64,000 nucleotides of DNA, taken from positions 85,295,015-85,359,014 of the forward strand of contig JAVIAB010000156.1 in NCBI GenBank assembly GCA_032433765.1, given 5' to 3'. This stretch comes from Megaustenia siamemsis. Its lineage: Eukaryota > Mollusca > Gastropoda > Stylommatophora > Ariophantidae. The notes beneath the pieces are model-generated. The model was not told the DNA's origin. It saw nothing but the letters and a program-made list of their open reading frames with translations, and made no database searches. Below, piece by piece: positions 1-9,089 of this stretch. Position numbers and translations under genes: made by a program. Position 1 is the stretch's first letter, and every line of letters starts with the position of its first letter.

Positions 1-628
1 GAAACTGCAACAAGGAACACATTTCATGCATAGCCTCCATTTGTTCCCGCCGCCTATCCCCATATACCGGTAAGTCACGTCCTCCCGAAAATGATGATCA
101 TCGTAGCACTTGATGATGTTAGGCCATCGTTGATGACTCCAATTCCGAACATATAGACACACAGTCAGTCGTCAATTTATTCTTGTTGCACATCAAACAG
201 CAGACCGTAAGATTTGCGCACGGCCGGTTTAGGGAACCAATACGATGACGTAGGACACAATGTCGCCAAACTCATAATCTCGATACCTTTAGACTTATGT
301 CTGATTACTCAAGTGTAAGCAGCCTACGACGAACAAAACACAAAGCAACTTCCCCAAAGAGACAAAACTGCGACTGACGAAGTAGTTTACATTAATGTGT
401 AACGTGGAAATAACTTGCGTCAAAGAATCCCAATAACGGTCTTGAACAGCACTAATGTGACGTAAAGCACAGATGAAGTCTGGACGGTGGAATGTCTCAC
501 TCACAACACTTGATTCGTCAAAAACGGACTGTTGTCGACCTACGACCTCGCCTTAGCGACACAGATGTATCAAGCATATCATCATTTTGACTTTTACGCA
601 GAAAAGTGCAATGAAGATCCGAAATTAA
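1..628. other. No recognisable gene
   Basis: This stretch is richer in GC and CpG than most of the window. Short open frames exist on both strands, the longest about 69 codons on the minus strand at 295-504, but none resembles a known domain and none has a convincing splice pattern. It may be intron or flank of the EGF-like exon that follows on the minus strand. Confidence 0.5.
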
Positions 629-1069
629 TCAGACCTTGGGTGCATTTTCTGCAGCGATCGAGAGGACGTGGACTAGATCCGCCATCTTGGAAACGGAACA
701 CCCTGAATGAGATTGATTGAGAGTTGCCTCAACTGATGTATAATCTGTGTCCGGATTACATGTGGTGTCGTTGTTATCAAACAGGAAAATAGGTTCAGAT
801 TTTTGGGCGTATTTGTAAACGAGATCCAAGTACTGACACTGGGGTCTGAAATATTCGTGCTGACAACTGTCATTGTTTGGGCATGTCCCTGTAGTTTTGT
901 CACAAACTGAGTGACAAACTGAGTCATTATAGCAGTGACATTGTAATGTGCAGTTTGCCTCAAAGCAACCGTATGCACAAGTTGGGTCATTAGCTTCCAA
1001 GGTCGCGAACGAAGCCAGCAGAATAAAAACTTTATCTACAGGGGTGGTTAACGAGCTGTGTACAAACAT
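629..1069 (-). CDS. Probable 5' exon of a secreted EGF-like protein
   Basis: The minus-strand open frame starts at an ATG at 1069, runs through a hydrophobic stretch (VFILLASFATLEA, residues about 14-26) that fits a signal peptide, then enters a cysteine-rich segment. About ten cysteines between residues 31 and 78 have the spacing of the short EGF/laminin-like modules in multiple-EGF receptors and in mollusc receptor-type phosphatase ectodomains. The following stretch (YLDLVYKYAQ...DNNDTTC) could begin a galactose-binding-like domain. The last 35 or so residues before the stop look less protein-like and may be read-through into an intron. A TGTAG acceptor near 1036 is an alternative exon start. 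Substrate and partners are unknown. The family call is from recalled spacing only. Confidence 0.45.
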   Translation of the reverse strand: MFVHSSLTTPVDKVFILLASFATLEANDPTCAYGCFEANCTLQCHCYNDSVCHSVCDKTTGTCPNNDSCQHEYFRPQCQYLDLVYKYAQKSEPIFLFDNNDTTCNPDTDYTSVEATLNQSHSGCSVSKMADLVHVLSIAAENAPKV

Positions 1070-1793
1070 TTATTATCAAACCCTTGGTTGCATTTCTAAA
1101 AATCCGCCAACTTGCTGTGATAACAGATAGCGTGATGTTCAAAGTCAACATTGTTTACACCACGGCTCAAACGCGAACAAGCTTCCATCTTGGTGCCATC
1201 TTTTCTCTTCTAAGTGTTGCCTTAGCACAGTCTCAAAAGATGTTATACCATTCCTTATACATGCTCTCCATGATGTGCGATCACGTGTCAGATAGTATTT
1301 GCTTGGGGATGCATTTTTCTTCCATTGGCTGGATGGGCCCCAGCCATCTTAGTCTTCGACATCTGAGCATCGACATGATTGTTGGGGTCTTAGCACGTTG
1401 CAGGACAATTAAGTTGGTTATTTTGTCCTTCCATTTGATGTGCATTATTCTGTGCAGACATCGCATGTGAAAGACATTTAGTCTTTTTTTTTGTGTTTTG
1501 AGTATGTTGTCCAGGTTTCAAATCCATATAATAGTGTGCTAAGGACACAAGTTTGATATAATTAGAGATTGGTCTTTAGTGTTAGTTTCATGTTATTCCA
1601 GACCCTTTCCGTGAGTTTGCTGAAAGTCGTAGCTGCCTTACCAATTTGGCTGTTTATTTCATTCTCAAGAGAAGTGGTGTACGTAATTGTGGATCCAAAA
1701 TACATGAATTTCTGAACTGATTTTAGTGGACAATCTTGCAAAGTAATTTGAAAAAGGAGGTTTGATGTCACCTTGACTTAGTATTACTGTTTT

Positions 1794-1803
1794 CTGAACA
1801 CTA
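1794..1803. repeat. Target-site duplication (left copy; right copy 2204-2213)
   Basis: CTGAACACTA occurs at both edges of the nested fragment 1804-2203. Deleting the insert plus one copy restores an open reverse transcriptase frame across the junction. Confidence 0.8.
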
Positions 1804-2203
1804 TCTATCTATTGACCTTTCGAGCAGTAGCAGGCCCATAGGGCATAGACCAAGATACTCCTTCTCTTATCTGAATTTTTGTTCAAGCAGTTTTCAATTC
1901 TTTTAAAGATATTTATAAAATCTCGCCATTTGTCTCTGTTCTGTGCAAGCAGCTCTATCTCACTGAGGGAGCCGATTCCTGCTGCTCTTGCCTCTCTCAT
2001 CAATGTTCTTCTCAGTGTCTCTCTGGGTCTTCCTCTTTTTCTCTTACCTGTTGTTTCCCACATGAGGGCTTACTTTGCTATTCGGTTATTATCTCTTCTC
2101 ATCACATGTCCAACATATGACCATCGTCTTTTCTTTATTACTGAAGATATTAGTGGTTAATTGGCGCGATTTCTCTAATTTCCTCGTTTGTTTTGAATTC
2201 GAG
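1804..2203 (-). mobile_element. Nested 5'-truncated RTE-like 3' fragment
   Basis: A 400-bp minus-strand insertion inside the older element. It carries the end of a retrotransposon ORF: KKRRWSYVGHVMRRDNNRIA, a stop, then GKRKRGRPRETLRRTL and AQNRDKWRDFI. The 3' end at 1804 finishes in a short TAGA-type tetranucleotide tail, common for RTE elements. A 10-bp direct repeat CTGAACACTA lies on both sides (1794-1803 and 2204-2213) and is a target-site duplication, though part of it may derive from the tail. It is a different family from its host. Confidence 0.85.
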
Positions 2204-2693
2204 CTGAACACTAATTGACAGTAAAAAAGGGTAGCATTGTAGCTTTGTCCAGGTTGTTGCTCAGTGATTGTAGGATGGCTTCACTATGAGCAACCAGGGC
2301 TGCATTGTCAGCAAATAAAAGTTTTTTTAAGTAGGGCAACATTTGCTTTTTATCTCTTAGTCGTGCTAAGTTGAACAGTGAGTCATCTGATCTTGTGCGA
2401 ACATAAATGTCTCCTGAGCTGTTTTTTAAGGCGTAATTTAGAAAGGCAGCAAAAAATATACCAAAAAGGGTGGGGGCGAGGACACATCCCTGTTTAACTC
2501 CATTGTTGACTTTAAAACTCTCTGATGAACTCCCATCAAAGTGGATTTTAGCATTCATGTTTTCATGAAAGGACATAATCAGCTTAAGTAATTTAGGTGG
2601 GCAGCCTATGCTTTCTAACAGCCTGTAGAGCCCATCTCTGTTTACTGAGTTGAAGGCCTTTGTGAGATTCACAAAGATAATATAGAGTGGCAT

Positions 2694-3242
2694 TTTTTTT
2701 GTCCCGATATTATGTGTATATTATATGACAATAAAAGAAGAATCAGAAAATGTCACTTCATTAAGTGCAAAAGTTTTGATACTGTTAATTGTTTAATGAA
2801 AACAGGTGAAGTCAAAAAGAAATGTCAACAAATGCTGTGATTATTATAATTGTCAGTTGTTGGTGTGTATGTCCAGCATTGCATGTGTGTGTGTGTAATT
2901 GTATATTTATTTCTTTGCAAATTCAATAAGACAAAATGTGTTGGATGATAGAAAGACTTTGTAGACTTTAATCTTTCTTAATAGCACTACTCTAAATAGT
3001 GCAAAGTTCAAGACTGCAATAACTATTTAGATAAATTGACATACTATTTGTGAAAGTCTCAATTGAATGCAGTCTTGAAATCACTTACTGGGACTAAAAG
3101 TACATGTATTATTAAGTGTGACAAATATTGCTGGAGTATTAACTGTGAGGTGGGTGAGTAGAAATAAATGAAATAACAGCAATAAGTAATAGGCAAATCA
3201 TGAATTCCCCACCTAACTGACAAGAAATGACATAAAAACTAA
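2694..3242. other. AT-rich non-coding stretch with short hairpins
   Basis: No gene or retrotransposon is recognisable. A short GT run sits near 2885. GCACTA...TAGTGC makes a small hairpin at about 2983-3002. A perfect 12-bp inverted repeat, TTCAAGACTGCA at 3007-3018 and TGCAGTCTTGAA at 3068-3079, is separated by 49 nt. This is most likely intron of the plus-strand gene or flank. Confidence 0.5.
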
Positions 3243-3428
3243 AGGATAACTGTTCCTACAAGATGGTGTTCTATTGACTTACCAAGTCAAGCCATAGGCA
3301 GAGTTAGTAAACTAAAGAGAACTTTATGCTTATGGTCAAGAATAGCTAGAGATATAAGATTGAGAGATTTAAACCACAATTTGCTTCCATCTCTGAAAAT
3401 TAGGCAAGGAGAGAAGTTTGAACAGTGA
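3243..3428 (+). other. Unclassified open frame upstream of and overlapping the vWFA exon
   Basis: About 61 codons stay open in a frame different from the vWFA exon, ending at TGA 3426-3428. The translation has a plausible composition (WSRIARDIRLRDLNHN is typical) and could be a relic of a mobile-element or domesticated protein, but I do not recognise it. It contains the polypyrimidine stretch and acceptor proposed for the vWFA exon, so the two cannot both be right in the same transcript. Chance openness is possible. Confidence 0.2.
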
Positions 3429-3619
3429 GAAAAGTTCTACTGCTGCCAGACTTCTGAAAGATGCTGGGACTCGTATCTACACAATTGGTCTGAATGTTAA
3501 AGACAGTACAGAGCTTGATGGCATTAGTTCTGAGCCAGTTGACGAGCACAGGTCTCTGGTCAGCGGTGAAAGTCAATTGGAAGAAGTTCCTGGTATCTAC
3601 TTATACAGAATAAATAGAG
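3404..3619 (+). CDS. Internal exon: C-terminal half of a vWFA domain
   Basis: Reads EKSSTAARLLKDAGTRIYTI, then GLNVKDSTELDGISSEP, EHRSL and LEEVPGIYLYRI. The amphipathic helix followed by AGTRIYTIGL and the ELDGISSEP...EH pattern is the second half of a von Willebrand factor A domain, an extracellular adhesion or matrix module. The MIDAS aspartate motif (DxSxS) should lie on an earlier exon, which is not visible upstream. Borders: TTAG|GC acceptor at 3403 behind a pyrimidine-rich stretch, and AGAG|GTCAGT donor at 3620. With these the exon is 216 bp, phase 1 at both ends, like classic shuffled vWFA exons. Joining to the threonine-rich exon at 9425 completes a GCT codon in frame. The acceptor is the less certain border. 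Confidence 0.65.
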
Positions 3620-3889
3620 GTCAGTGTCATTCTCATCATTTTATGAAATCTGTTGTCTGTAATATAACCAGCAGTGTAGTTGTCTTTATGTGAGTCAGTG
3701 TGGCAGGCAATGAAGTCTTGTATCAAGACTGATCATAAATCAATACAAATGAATATTTAGCTGTGCTGTTTCTAGGATAGTTTTTATTGGTCATTGATGA
3801 TAAGTGTATTCAAACTTGCCATTTGCCAAACTGGTAGATGTGGATTTCATTTCTGTTATCATCAGGGGTTTCTGCTGTTGGGAGTTTTT
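3620..3889. other. Intron start, nothing recognised
   Basis: AT-rich sequence after the vWFA donor. Short open frames exist (for example 3794-3982 plus), but none looks like a conserved protein. The right edge merges with the degraded 3' side of the minus-strand element. Confidence 0.4.
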
Positions 3890-4116
3890 AAAAGGTCTCT
3901 ACACAGTACAGCATATAGTGACTGCACTGGGATGTTTCCCATTTTTTCATTGTGTATTGGGACTGTCCCTTTTGGTTGCTAATTCGTATGGCTGCTGTTT
4001 GTTGCCACTACATGTTTTTTTTTATGATTCTCAGATCTTTGTTTTCATTGTTTAATTTCTCCAGCATATTGATTATTTCCACATGTTTTACATTGTCAAA
4101 TGCTTTTGTGTAGTCT

Positions 4117-4128
4117 ATAAAGGGCATA
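4117..4128. repeat. Target-site duplication (left copy; right copy 5690-5701)
   Basis: ATAAAGGGCATA against ATAAAGGGTGTA, 10 of 12 identical with both changes transitions. Removing the enclosed plus-strand element makes the two minus-strand halves contiguous. Confidence 0.7.
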
Positions 4129-5689
4129 CTACTCAATGACATACTAAACACTGGACTCATACCCAAAGATCTACTAAAATCTTTCTTTGTAGCCATACCG
4201 AAGAAGTTAGGCACCACTGATTGTGAGGACCACTGCACTATTAGTCTCATGAGCTACATGACAAAAATATTATTAAGAATCATCATGAGACGTGTAAGGA
4301 ACAAAATAAAACCAGAAATAAGTGAGGAACAATGTGGATTTGTGGAAGGAGAGGGCATCAATAAGGCAATATACATCTTAAGAACATTGACAGAAAGAGA
4401 TAAAGGAAGAGGTAAAGAAAGATCTATTTATGTGCTTTATAGATTACACAAAAGTATTTGACAAAGTAAAGCATGTGGAAATAATGTGCTGGAGACATTA
4501 AACATTGATGGCAAGGATCTGCGAATCATAAAAAAACATGCACTGGCAACAAACAGAAGCTATAAATTAGCAGCTAGTTAGCTATGTTGGATCAATTTTA
4601 TTTACTTACATATCAGTGTGTGTGTTGTTTGTTTGTTCCTGCTGAAGGCCTATTTAGCCAAAACGTCGTTCAAATTTATGTCGTCTGTCAATCATGTTAA
4701 GCTTTTACCATACCATTTTTTTCTATTTTTTTTTCAATTCTCCCTAGCCACTAAACATGACTGTTCCAATATATAAAACAAGGAGTCAGACAAGTCTGTG
4801 TTCTGTTGCAGGATTTGTTGCACTTTACAATGAGCATATTATGAGATCAATAGTAGACAAAAAAAAGGAATTGAAATCAACGGTCACAACATAAATAATT
4901 TGCAATGTGCGGATGACACAGTCTTAATAGAAGAGACAGAGAATGAACTACAAGAAATGATAGACATAATAGTGAAAGAAAGCAACAACAAAGGTTTCGG
5001 TCTGAATAGTAAGAAAACAGAAGTAATGGTCATATTGAAGAAACAATCATAACCATCATGCAGTATAAAAATAACCTGACAAATCTGAAACAAGCGCAAA
5101 GCGTCAAATCTTTGGGCACAATAATAACATCAGATGGAAGATGCACCACAGAAATAAAAAGCAGAATAACTTAGGCCAAAATAGCATTTCAGAAAATGGA
5201 AAATATCTTATGCAACAAATCTATGTCATTAGAAGTGAGAAAGAGAGTTCATCTGTGCTATATAGAACCAATTCTGACCTATGGAAGCGAATAAAGGACA
5301 GTAGAAAAACAAATGAAAAGACAATTAGAGGCCACAAAGATGGGATTTCTCAGAAGAATGTTGAAAGTTCCCTGGATAGCTAAAAAGACCAATCGAGGAA
5401 ATTCTCGAAGAGACCAATACAAATAGGGAACTCCTAAAAAATATCAGAAAGAAACAATCAACGTTTTTGGGCACATCATGAAAAGAGGAAAGTTGAAATA
5501 CTTGGTTACAACTGACAAGATAAAAGGAAAGAGAGATCGCAGACCACAAAGAGAGAAAATACTGGATAATTTGGTGTCATGATATGGAAAACAGTCAACA
5601 ACAGAACTGTTACGATGCAGTGTAGATAGAAGATTGTGGAAGGACATGATCGCCTACGCCAACCGGTATGGTACATAATGAAGATGATG
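4129..5689 (+). mobile_element. RTE-like element (family B), 5'-truncated, inserted into its sister
   Basis: About 1.56 kb on the plus strand. In order: IPKKLGTTDCEDH, MTKILLRIIMRRVRNKIKPE, a FIDYTK relic, the palm motif CADDTVLIEETENELQ, TIITSDGRCTTEI, a thumb region, and the C-terminal DRRLWKDMIAYANR followed by stops and a GATGAT-rich tail. Frameshifts and stops make it inactive. It is flanked by ATAAAGGGCATA (4117-4128) and ATAAAGGGTGTA (5690-5701), a 12-bp target-site duplication with two transitions. An extra segment at about 4575-4750 interrupts the region before RQ(G)C. It is the same family as the relic at 16949-17660. Confidence 0.85.
4575..4750. other. Small insertion in family B element with GCC...AAACGTCG hairpin motif
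   Basis: About 175 bp interrupts the reverse transcriptase between its WQQT-like and VRQGC-like parts. It contains GCTGAAGGCC followed by TAGCCAAAACGTCG (4641-4668), a short stem-loop in which GGC pairs with GCC, and a T-rich run near 4720-4735. Similar tGAAGgcc...gccgAAACGTC hairpins accompany Penelope-like elements in many animals. No clear target-site duplication was found. Confidence 0.35.
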
Positions 5690-6211
5690 ATAAAGGGTGT
5701 ATATATAGATCTTTCTTTATCTGTATAGCTCTTTCTATCAATGTTCTTAGGATGTATATTTCATTATTGGTGCCCATTCCTTCCACAAATCTATGTTGTT
5801 CCTCACTTATTTCTGGTTTTGTTTTGTTCCTGACACATCTCATGATGATTCTTAGTAATATTTTCGTCATATGGTTCATGAGACAAATAGTGTGAATGTC
5901 TTTGCAATCAGTGGCACCTGACTTCTTTGGTATGGCTATAAAGATAGATTTTAGTAGATCTTCAGGTATGTGTCCACTTTTATATATGTCATTGAGTAGT
6001 TTTTATGACTTGTACTCCTAACTCTCCTAATGCATTTATCTCTTTGATTGTTATATTGTCAGGACCTGGAGCTTTCCTCCTCATGTGTTGAATTTCTTCC
6101 TCCACTTCACTCTGCATTATTGGTGGTCCTGTGTCTTTGTTGCAATTGTTTAGTTCTGGCCTTTCACCATCATAGAGTTGGCTGATATATTCTGTCAATC
6201 AAGCTTTAGAA

Positions 6212-8075
6212 TAGAGACTAATTACCTTTGAAATTAAAGTACTCCAAAGACATACAAATAACCTGCAGTGACTCTACACCAAATAAAACTGTAAGAGAAG
6301 AGAGAAAAAAAAAAAAAAATTTAAGCTTTATATGGAGAAAATCTATGGAAAGCAAAAAAGACTTAAGAGGAATGCACACAGAAATAAAGAGTATGACTAA
6401 TAAAAATAAAAAAGCCACAGAAGGTGGATGCATTGCAGACAAAAAAGGAAAAATGCTAACAGGCAATAAAGATATTATAGATAGATGGCAGGAATATATA
6501 ACAGAACTATTTCATGATCAAAGGGACAAGAAACCAGTTATAAAACGTACATCAGGCTATAAAATCTTAAAATCTGAGGTGGAAAAAGCTATAAAAACAA
6601 TGAAAAAGGGAAAAGCAGCAGGACCTGACAGCATACAGATAGAGATGATACAGACACTAGAAGATTTTGGCATTGAAGTGATTACAGACATATGCAACGA
6701 CATATACCACACAGGATACATACTAAATGAACTAAAAACAACAACTTTCATTGCATTGCTTAAAAAGAATGGTGCAGTTGAATGCAGTGACTTTAGAACA
6801 ATAAGCCTAATGAGCCATGTTACAAAAATATTGCTAAAAGTTACACAAGGAAGGATTCAGAATAAAATCAATACTGAATTAGATAAGCAGCAATTTGGAT
6901 TTAGAAAAAATAGCGGGACAAAAGAAGCCATATTCTACATGAAAACATTAATTGAAAAGTACACAGAAGTAAACAAACCAATATTTGCCTGCTTCATAGA
7001 CTACACCAAAGCTTTTGATAGAATACACCATAATCAACGTGTGGACTGCCTAAAAGAGATACATCTAGACGACACAGACATACGACTAATATGTAATCTA
7101 TACTGGGAGCAAACAGCAATAATAAAATATAACAAAGAGTTCTCTACACCCATTGATATAAAAAGAGGAGTAAGACAGGGATGCATCCTATCACCAACCA
7201 AGCTTGTTCAATCTATACACTGAGCAAATCTTTAAAAACATCACAGAGATGCCAGGCCTACAAATTAATGGAAAGATAATCAATAACCTAAGATACGCTG
7301 ATGATACTGTACTACTAGCAGAAAATCCTAAAGATCTACAACAATTACTTAATGAAATAACCATGACAAGCAAAAAATATGGACTAGATATGAATATCAA
7401 AAAGACTAAAACTATGATCATAAACAAAGGAAATACTCAAAACCCACAAGTGGATATCAAAATTGAAGGAATAGACCTGGAGACAGTTCAGAACTACAGC
7501 TACCTTGAACATACTATAACCAGTGATGGAAAATGTACAACTGAAATAAACAAAAGAATAGGAATGGCGAAAAGTAATTTTAATGTCATGAAGAACATAC
7601 TAACATCAAAACAAATAACATCAGGGCTAAAACTAAGAATAGCAAAATGTTACATCTTCTCAATACTCCTATATAGTGCAGAAACATGGACATTAGACAA
7701 GAAAACAGAACAGAGAATTGAAGTCTTTGAAATGTGGATATATAGAAGAATAGGTAGAATTGGATGGAAGAAAAAGAAAACAAATGATGAAGCCTTAAAA
7801 CAACTAAAAATGAAAAGAGAACTACTAAACACAATTCAAACAAGACAAATGAGATTTTTGGGCCATGTTAAAAGACACAACAGCCTACTAAAAGTAATCC
7901 TGGAGGGGAAAATACAAGGTAAAAGAGGCAGACCAAGACTAACATGGACGAGTAACATCAAAAGATGGACAAATCAGCCTATGACAACCTGCACCATCAA
8001 AACAAGAGACAGAGCAGAATGGCGCTCCATGGTAGCCAACCTTCATTGCGGAAACGACACTCGATGATGATGGAG
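6212..8075 (+). pseudogene. RTE-like reverse transcriptase (family C), nearly intact but frameshifted
   Basis: The best preserved mobile ORF here. The first open part (to 7222) carries GKAAGPDSIQIEMI, SLMSHVTKILLKV, FIDYTKAFDRIHHN and RGVRQGCILSPT. At about 7200 the frame shifts by one and continues as LFNLYTEQIFKNI, LRYADDTVLLAENP with the catalytic YADD intact, TITSDGKCTTEINKRIGMAK, and the C-terminal MRFLGHVKRH and GKRGRPRLTW, ending near 8067. A short GATGATGATG tail marks the 3' end. No endonuclease domain is present, so it is 5' truncated and dead. It would copy its own RNA by target-primed reverse transcription. A second copy lies at 63807-64000 in the opposite orientation. Confidence 0.85.
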
Positions 8076-8360
8076 AAAATGCTGCAAGTACATCAGTCAA
8101 GTGCTCAGATTGGATGAAAGAAGATTGCCATGCCAGGCCTTTATGTGGACACTGGTTGGTAGAAGAAAATAAGAAAGAGCAAAAGAAACCCTTAAAAAAT
8201 AGTTATTACGGAGTGTTCAACTGTTGTATTAAGAACAAAACGAGAGCTAGCAGTGAATTGTTTGACATAGAGAGTTATTATTTCTGTCCTGTGTTCCATA
8301 TTTGACCTGACAATATCTAACTAATTGTTGCTTTGGTCTCAGTTCTGCGAACTTTGTCTA
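8076..8360. other. Unassigned sequence
   Basis: AT-rich. One 63-codon open frame (8114-8305 plus) has no recognisable domain or start context. Probably old transposon or intron sequence. Confidence 0.3.
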
Positions 8361-8499
8361 GAATGACAATTCCCTGATATTGGTGGCCAGCAAAATAGGA
8401 CTTGAGATCAATCAAGAAAAAATGAAAATAATGAAGAATCAAATTTGTCCAAAAGAAAAAAAATATACCTGGAAGGAAAAGCAATGGAAGAAGTAGATC

Positions 8500-8505
8500 A
8501 CTATG

Positions 8506-8508
<3 letters not shown>
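8500..8508. repeat. Target-site duplication (left copy; right copy 9090-9098)
   Basis: ACTATGTAT occurs on both sides of the 581-bp insert. The flanking DHY and YVYL codons join as one reverse transcriptase motif when the insert is removed. Confidence 0.65.

Positions 8509-8536
<28 letters not shown>
8509..8536. repeat. (CT)14 microsatellite
   Basis: A perfect CT dinucleotide run, equal to a (GA)n tail when the enclosing insert is read on the minus strand. Confidence 0.9.
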
Positions 8537-8541
<5 letters not shown>

Positions 8542-8547
8542 CAGGAC

Positions 8548-8663
8548 TCAATCAGAGTAGGATTCCAGACTCTCACATTAAGTCAGCTGTCAGGTTAAGT
8601 GTGTTGATCGCCCCCCACAGATGGAACCTCACATTTAGAGTCTGCCAGATTCTCTCTGATTGA
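8548..8663. repeat. Imperfect inverted repeat (hairpin)
   Basis: Arms at 8548-8580 and 8628-8663. TCAATCAGAG begins one arm and CTCTGATTGA ends the other, with CAGACTCT/AGAGTCTG further in. The loop is about 48 nt. It sits next to the simple-repeat tail of the 581-bp insert. Confidence 0.7.
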
Positions 8664-8875
8664 ACACCCGTTAAATATGATGCATTGTGCTCTGCGCCAG
8701 TGGCCCAGTGCATCCGATCTCAGCCAGCACCCCACTCAGGCTTGCTTTCCCTAGCCCTCGATTGTCCCCAATCCTCCCGCAAGGCAGCCCTCTCCGTAGG
8801 GGGACTCCGCCCCTAGATGGTCTGCCCTCCCAGGCCCACGAGCACCATCCGCCCGAGCCACCAGAGGTGACCAAC

Positions 8876-9089
8876 ACATACATGCTCACACAAAGACATG
8901 AGATGTGAACAACACAGACATGCACACAGCGACACGAGACATGACCAACACCCATACACATCAAGACACACGACACATGACCAACATAGACATGCACACA
9001 AAGATATAAGACATGACTGACATAGACATGCACACACAAATATATGACACATACATAACATAGACATACACACAAAGATATAAGACACG
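8876..9089. repeat. Degenerate 36-bp tandem repeat
   Basis: About six units of 35-37 bp built on a pattern like AACATAGACATGCACACAAA followed by GATATAAGACATGACC. The cysteine- and valine-rich minus-strand frame across it is a by-product of the repeat. Confidence 0.75.

Larger units (their letters stand above)
1150..2693 (-). mobile_element. Decayed RTE-like retrotransposon, split by a nested insertion
   Basis: Minus-strand reverse transcriptase relic in two segments. 2204-2693 carries the palm start (FVNLTKAFNSVNRDGL), the NGVKQGCVLAPTLF motif and a degraded FADN in place of the FADD catalytic pair. 1150-1803 carries the C-terminal part (YFGSTITYTTSL, INSQIGKAATTFSKL, RRLRWLG). Several frameshifts and stops break it, and no endonuclease domain remains, so it is 5' truncated near 2695. 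Removing 1804-2213 joins the two halves in frame as LSISVQKTVILSQ, confirming one original element. The 3' limit near 1150 is approximate. The motif set is that of the common RTE-type family in invertebrates; clade assignment is inference. Confidence 0.8.
3890..6210 (-). mobile_element. RTE-like element (family B), split by insertion of a sister copy
   Basis: Minus-strand reverse transcriptase relic in two parts. 5702-6210 holds the N-terminal part: TEYISQLYDGERPELNN, then EVEEEIQHMRRKAPGPDN and MTKILLRIIMRCVRNKTKPE. About 3890-4128 continues directly with FIDYTKAFDNVKHVEIINML and degraded sequence. The break falls exactly between KKDLYI and FIDYTKAFD, which are adjacent in the sister copies, so the gap is due to the later plus-strand insertion at 4129-5689. 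The element is truncated at the endonuclease side near 6210, and its 3' limit near 3890 is approximate. Confidence 0.8.
8509..9089 (-). mobile_element. 581-bp SINE-like non-autonomous retroelement
   Basis: It lies between 9-bp direct repeats ACTATGTAT (8500-8508 and 9090-9098) inside an older reverse transcriptase relic. Read on the minus strand it has a 36-bp tandem repeat at the 5' side, a GC-rich body (about 8600-8880), an imperfect 3' hairpin (8548-8663) and a (GA)n tail (8509-8536). A 3' hairpin followed by a simple-repeat tail and a duplicated target is the form of a LINE-dependent retroelement. No protein domain is visible. I saw no sure pol III box: a TGGCCCAGTG-like A-box match on the opposite strand is weak. 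A DNA transposon with a 9-bp duplication is the alternative, but no terminal inverted repeats are seen. Confidence 0.5.

Noticed and set aside
532..720. Plus-strand 62-codon open frame
   Set aside because: It is short, shares no recognisable motif, and overlaps the minus-strand EGF-like exon in antisense.
1084..1470. Plus-strand 128-codon open frame
   Set aside because: It is antisense to the reverse transcriptase C-terminal region (RRLRWLG motif) at 1281-1466.
3890..5689. Twin-priming (5' inversion) of a single LINE insertion
   Set aside because: The inverted part duplicates domains that are also present in the plus-strand part. Target duplications and the continuity of the minus-strand halves show two separate insertions.
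8680..8760. tRNA-derived SINE head with A and B boxes
   Set aside because: TGGCCCAGTG resembles an A box, but no good B box (GGTTCGANTCC) follows at the right distance.
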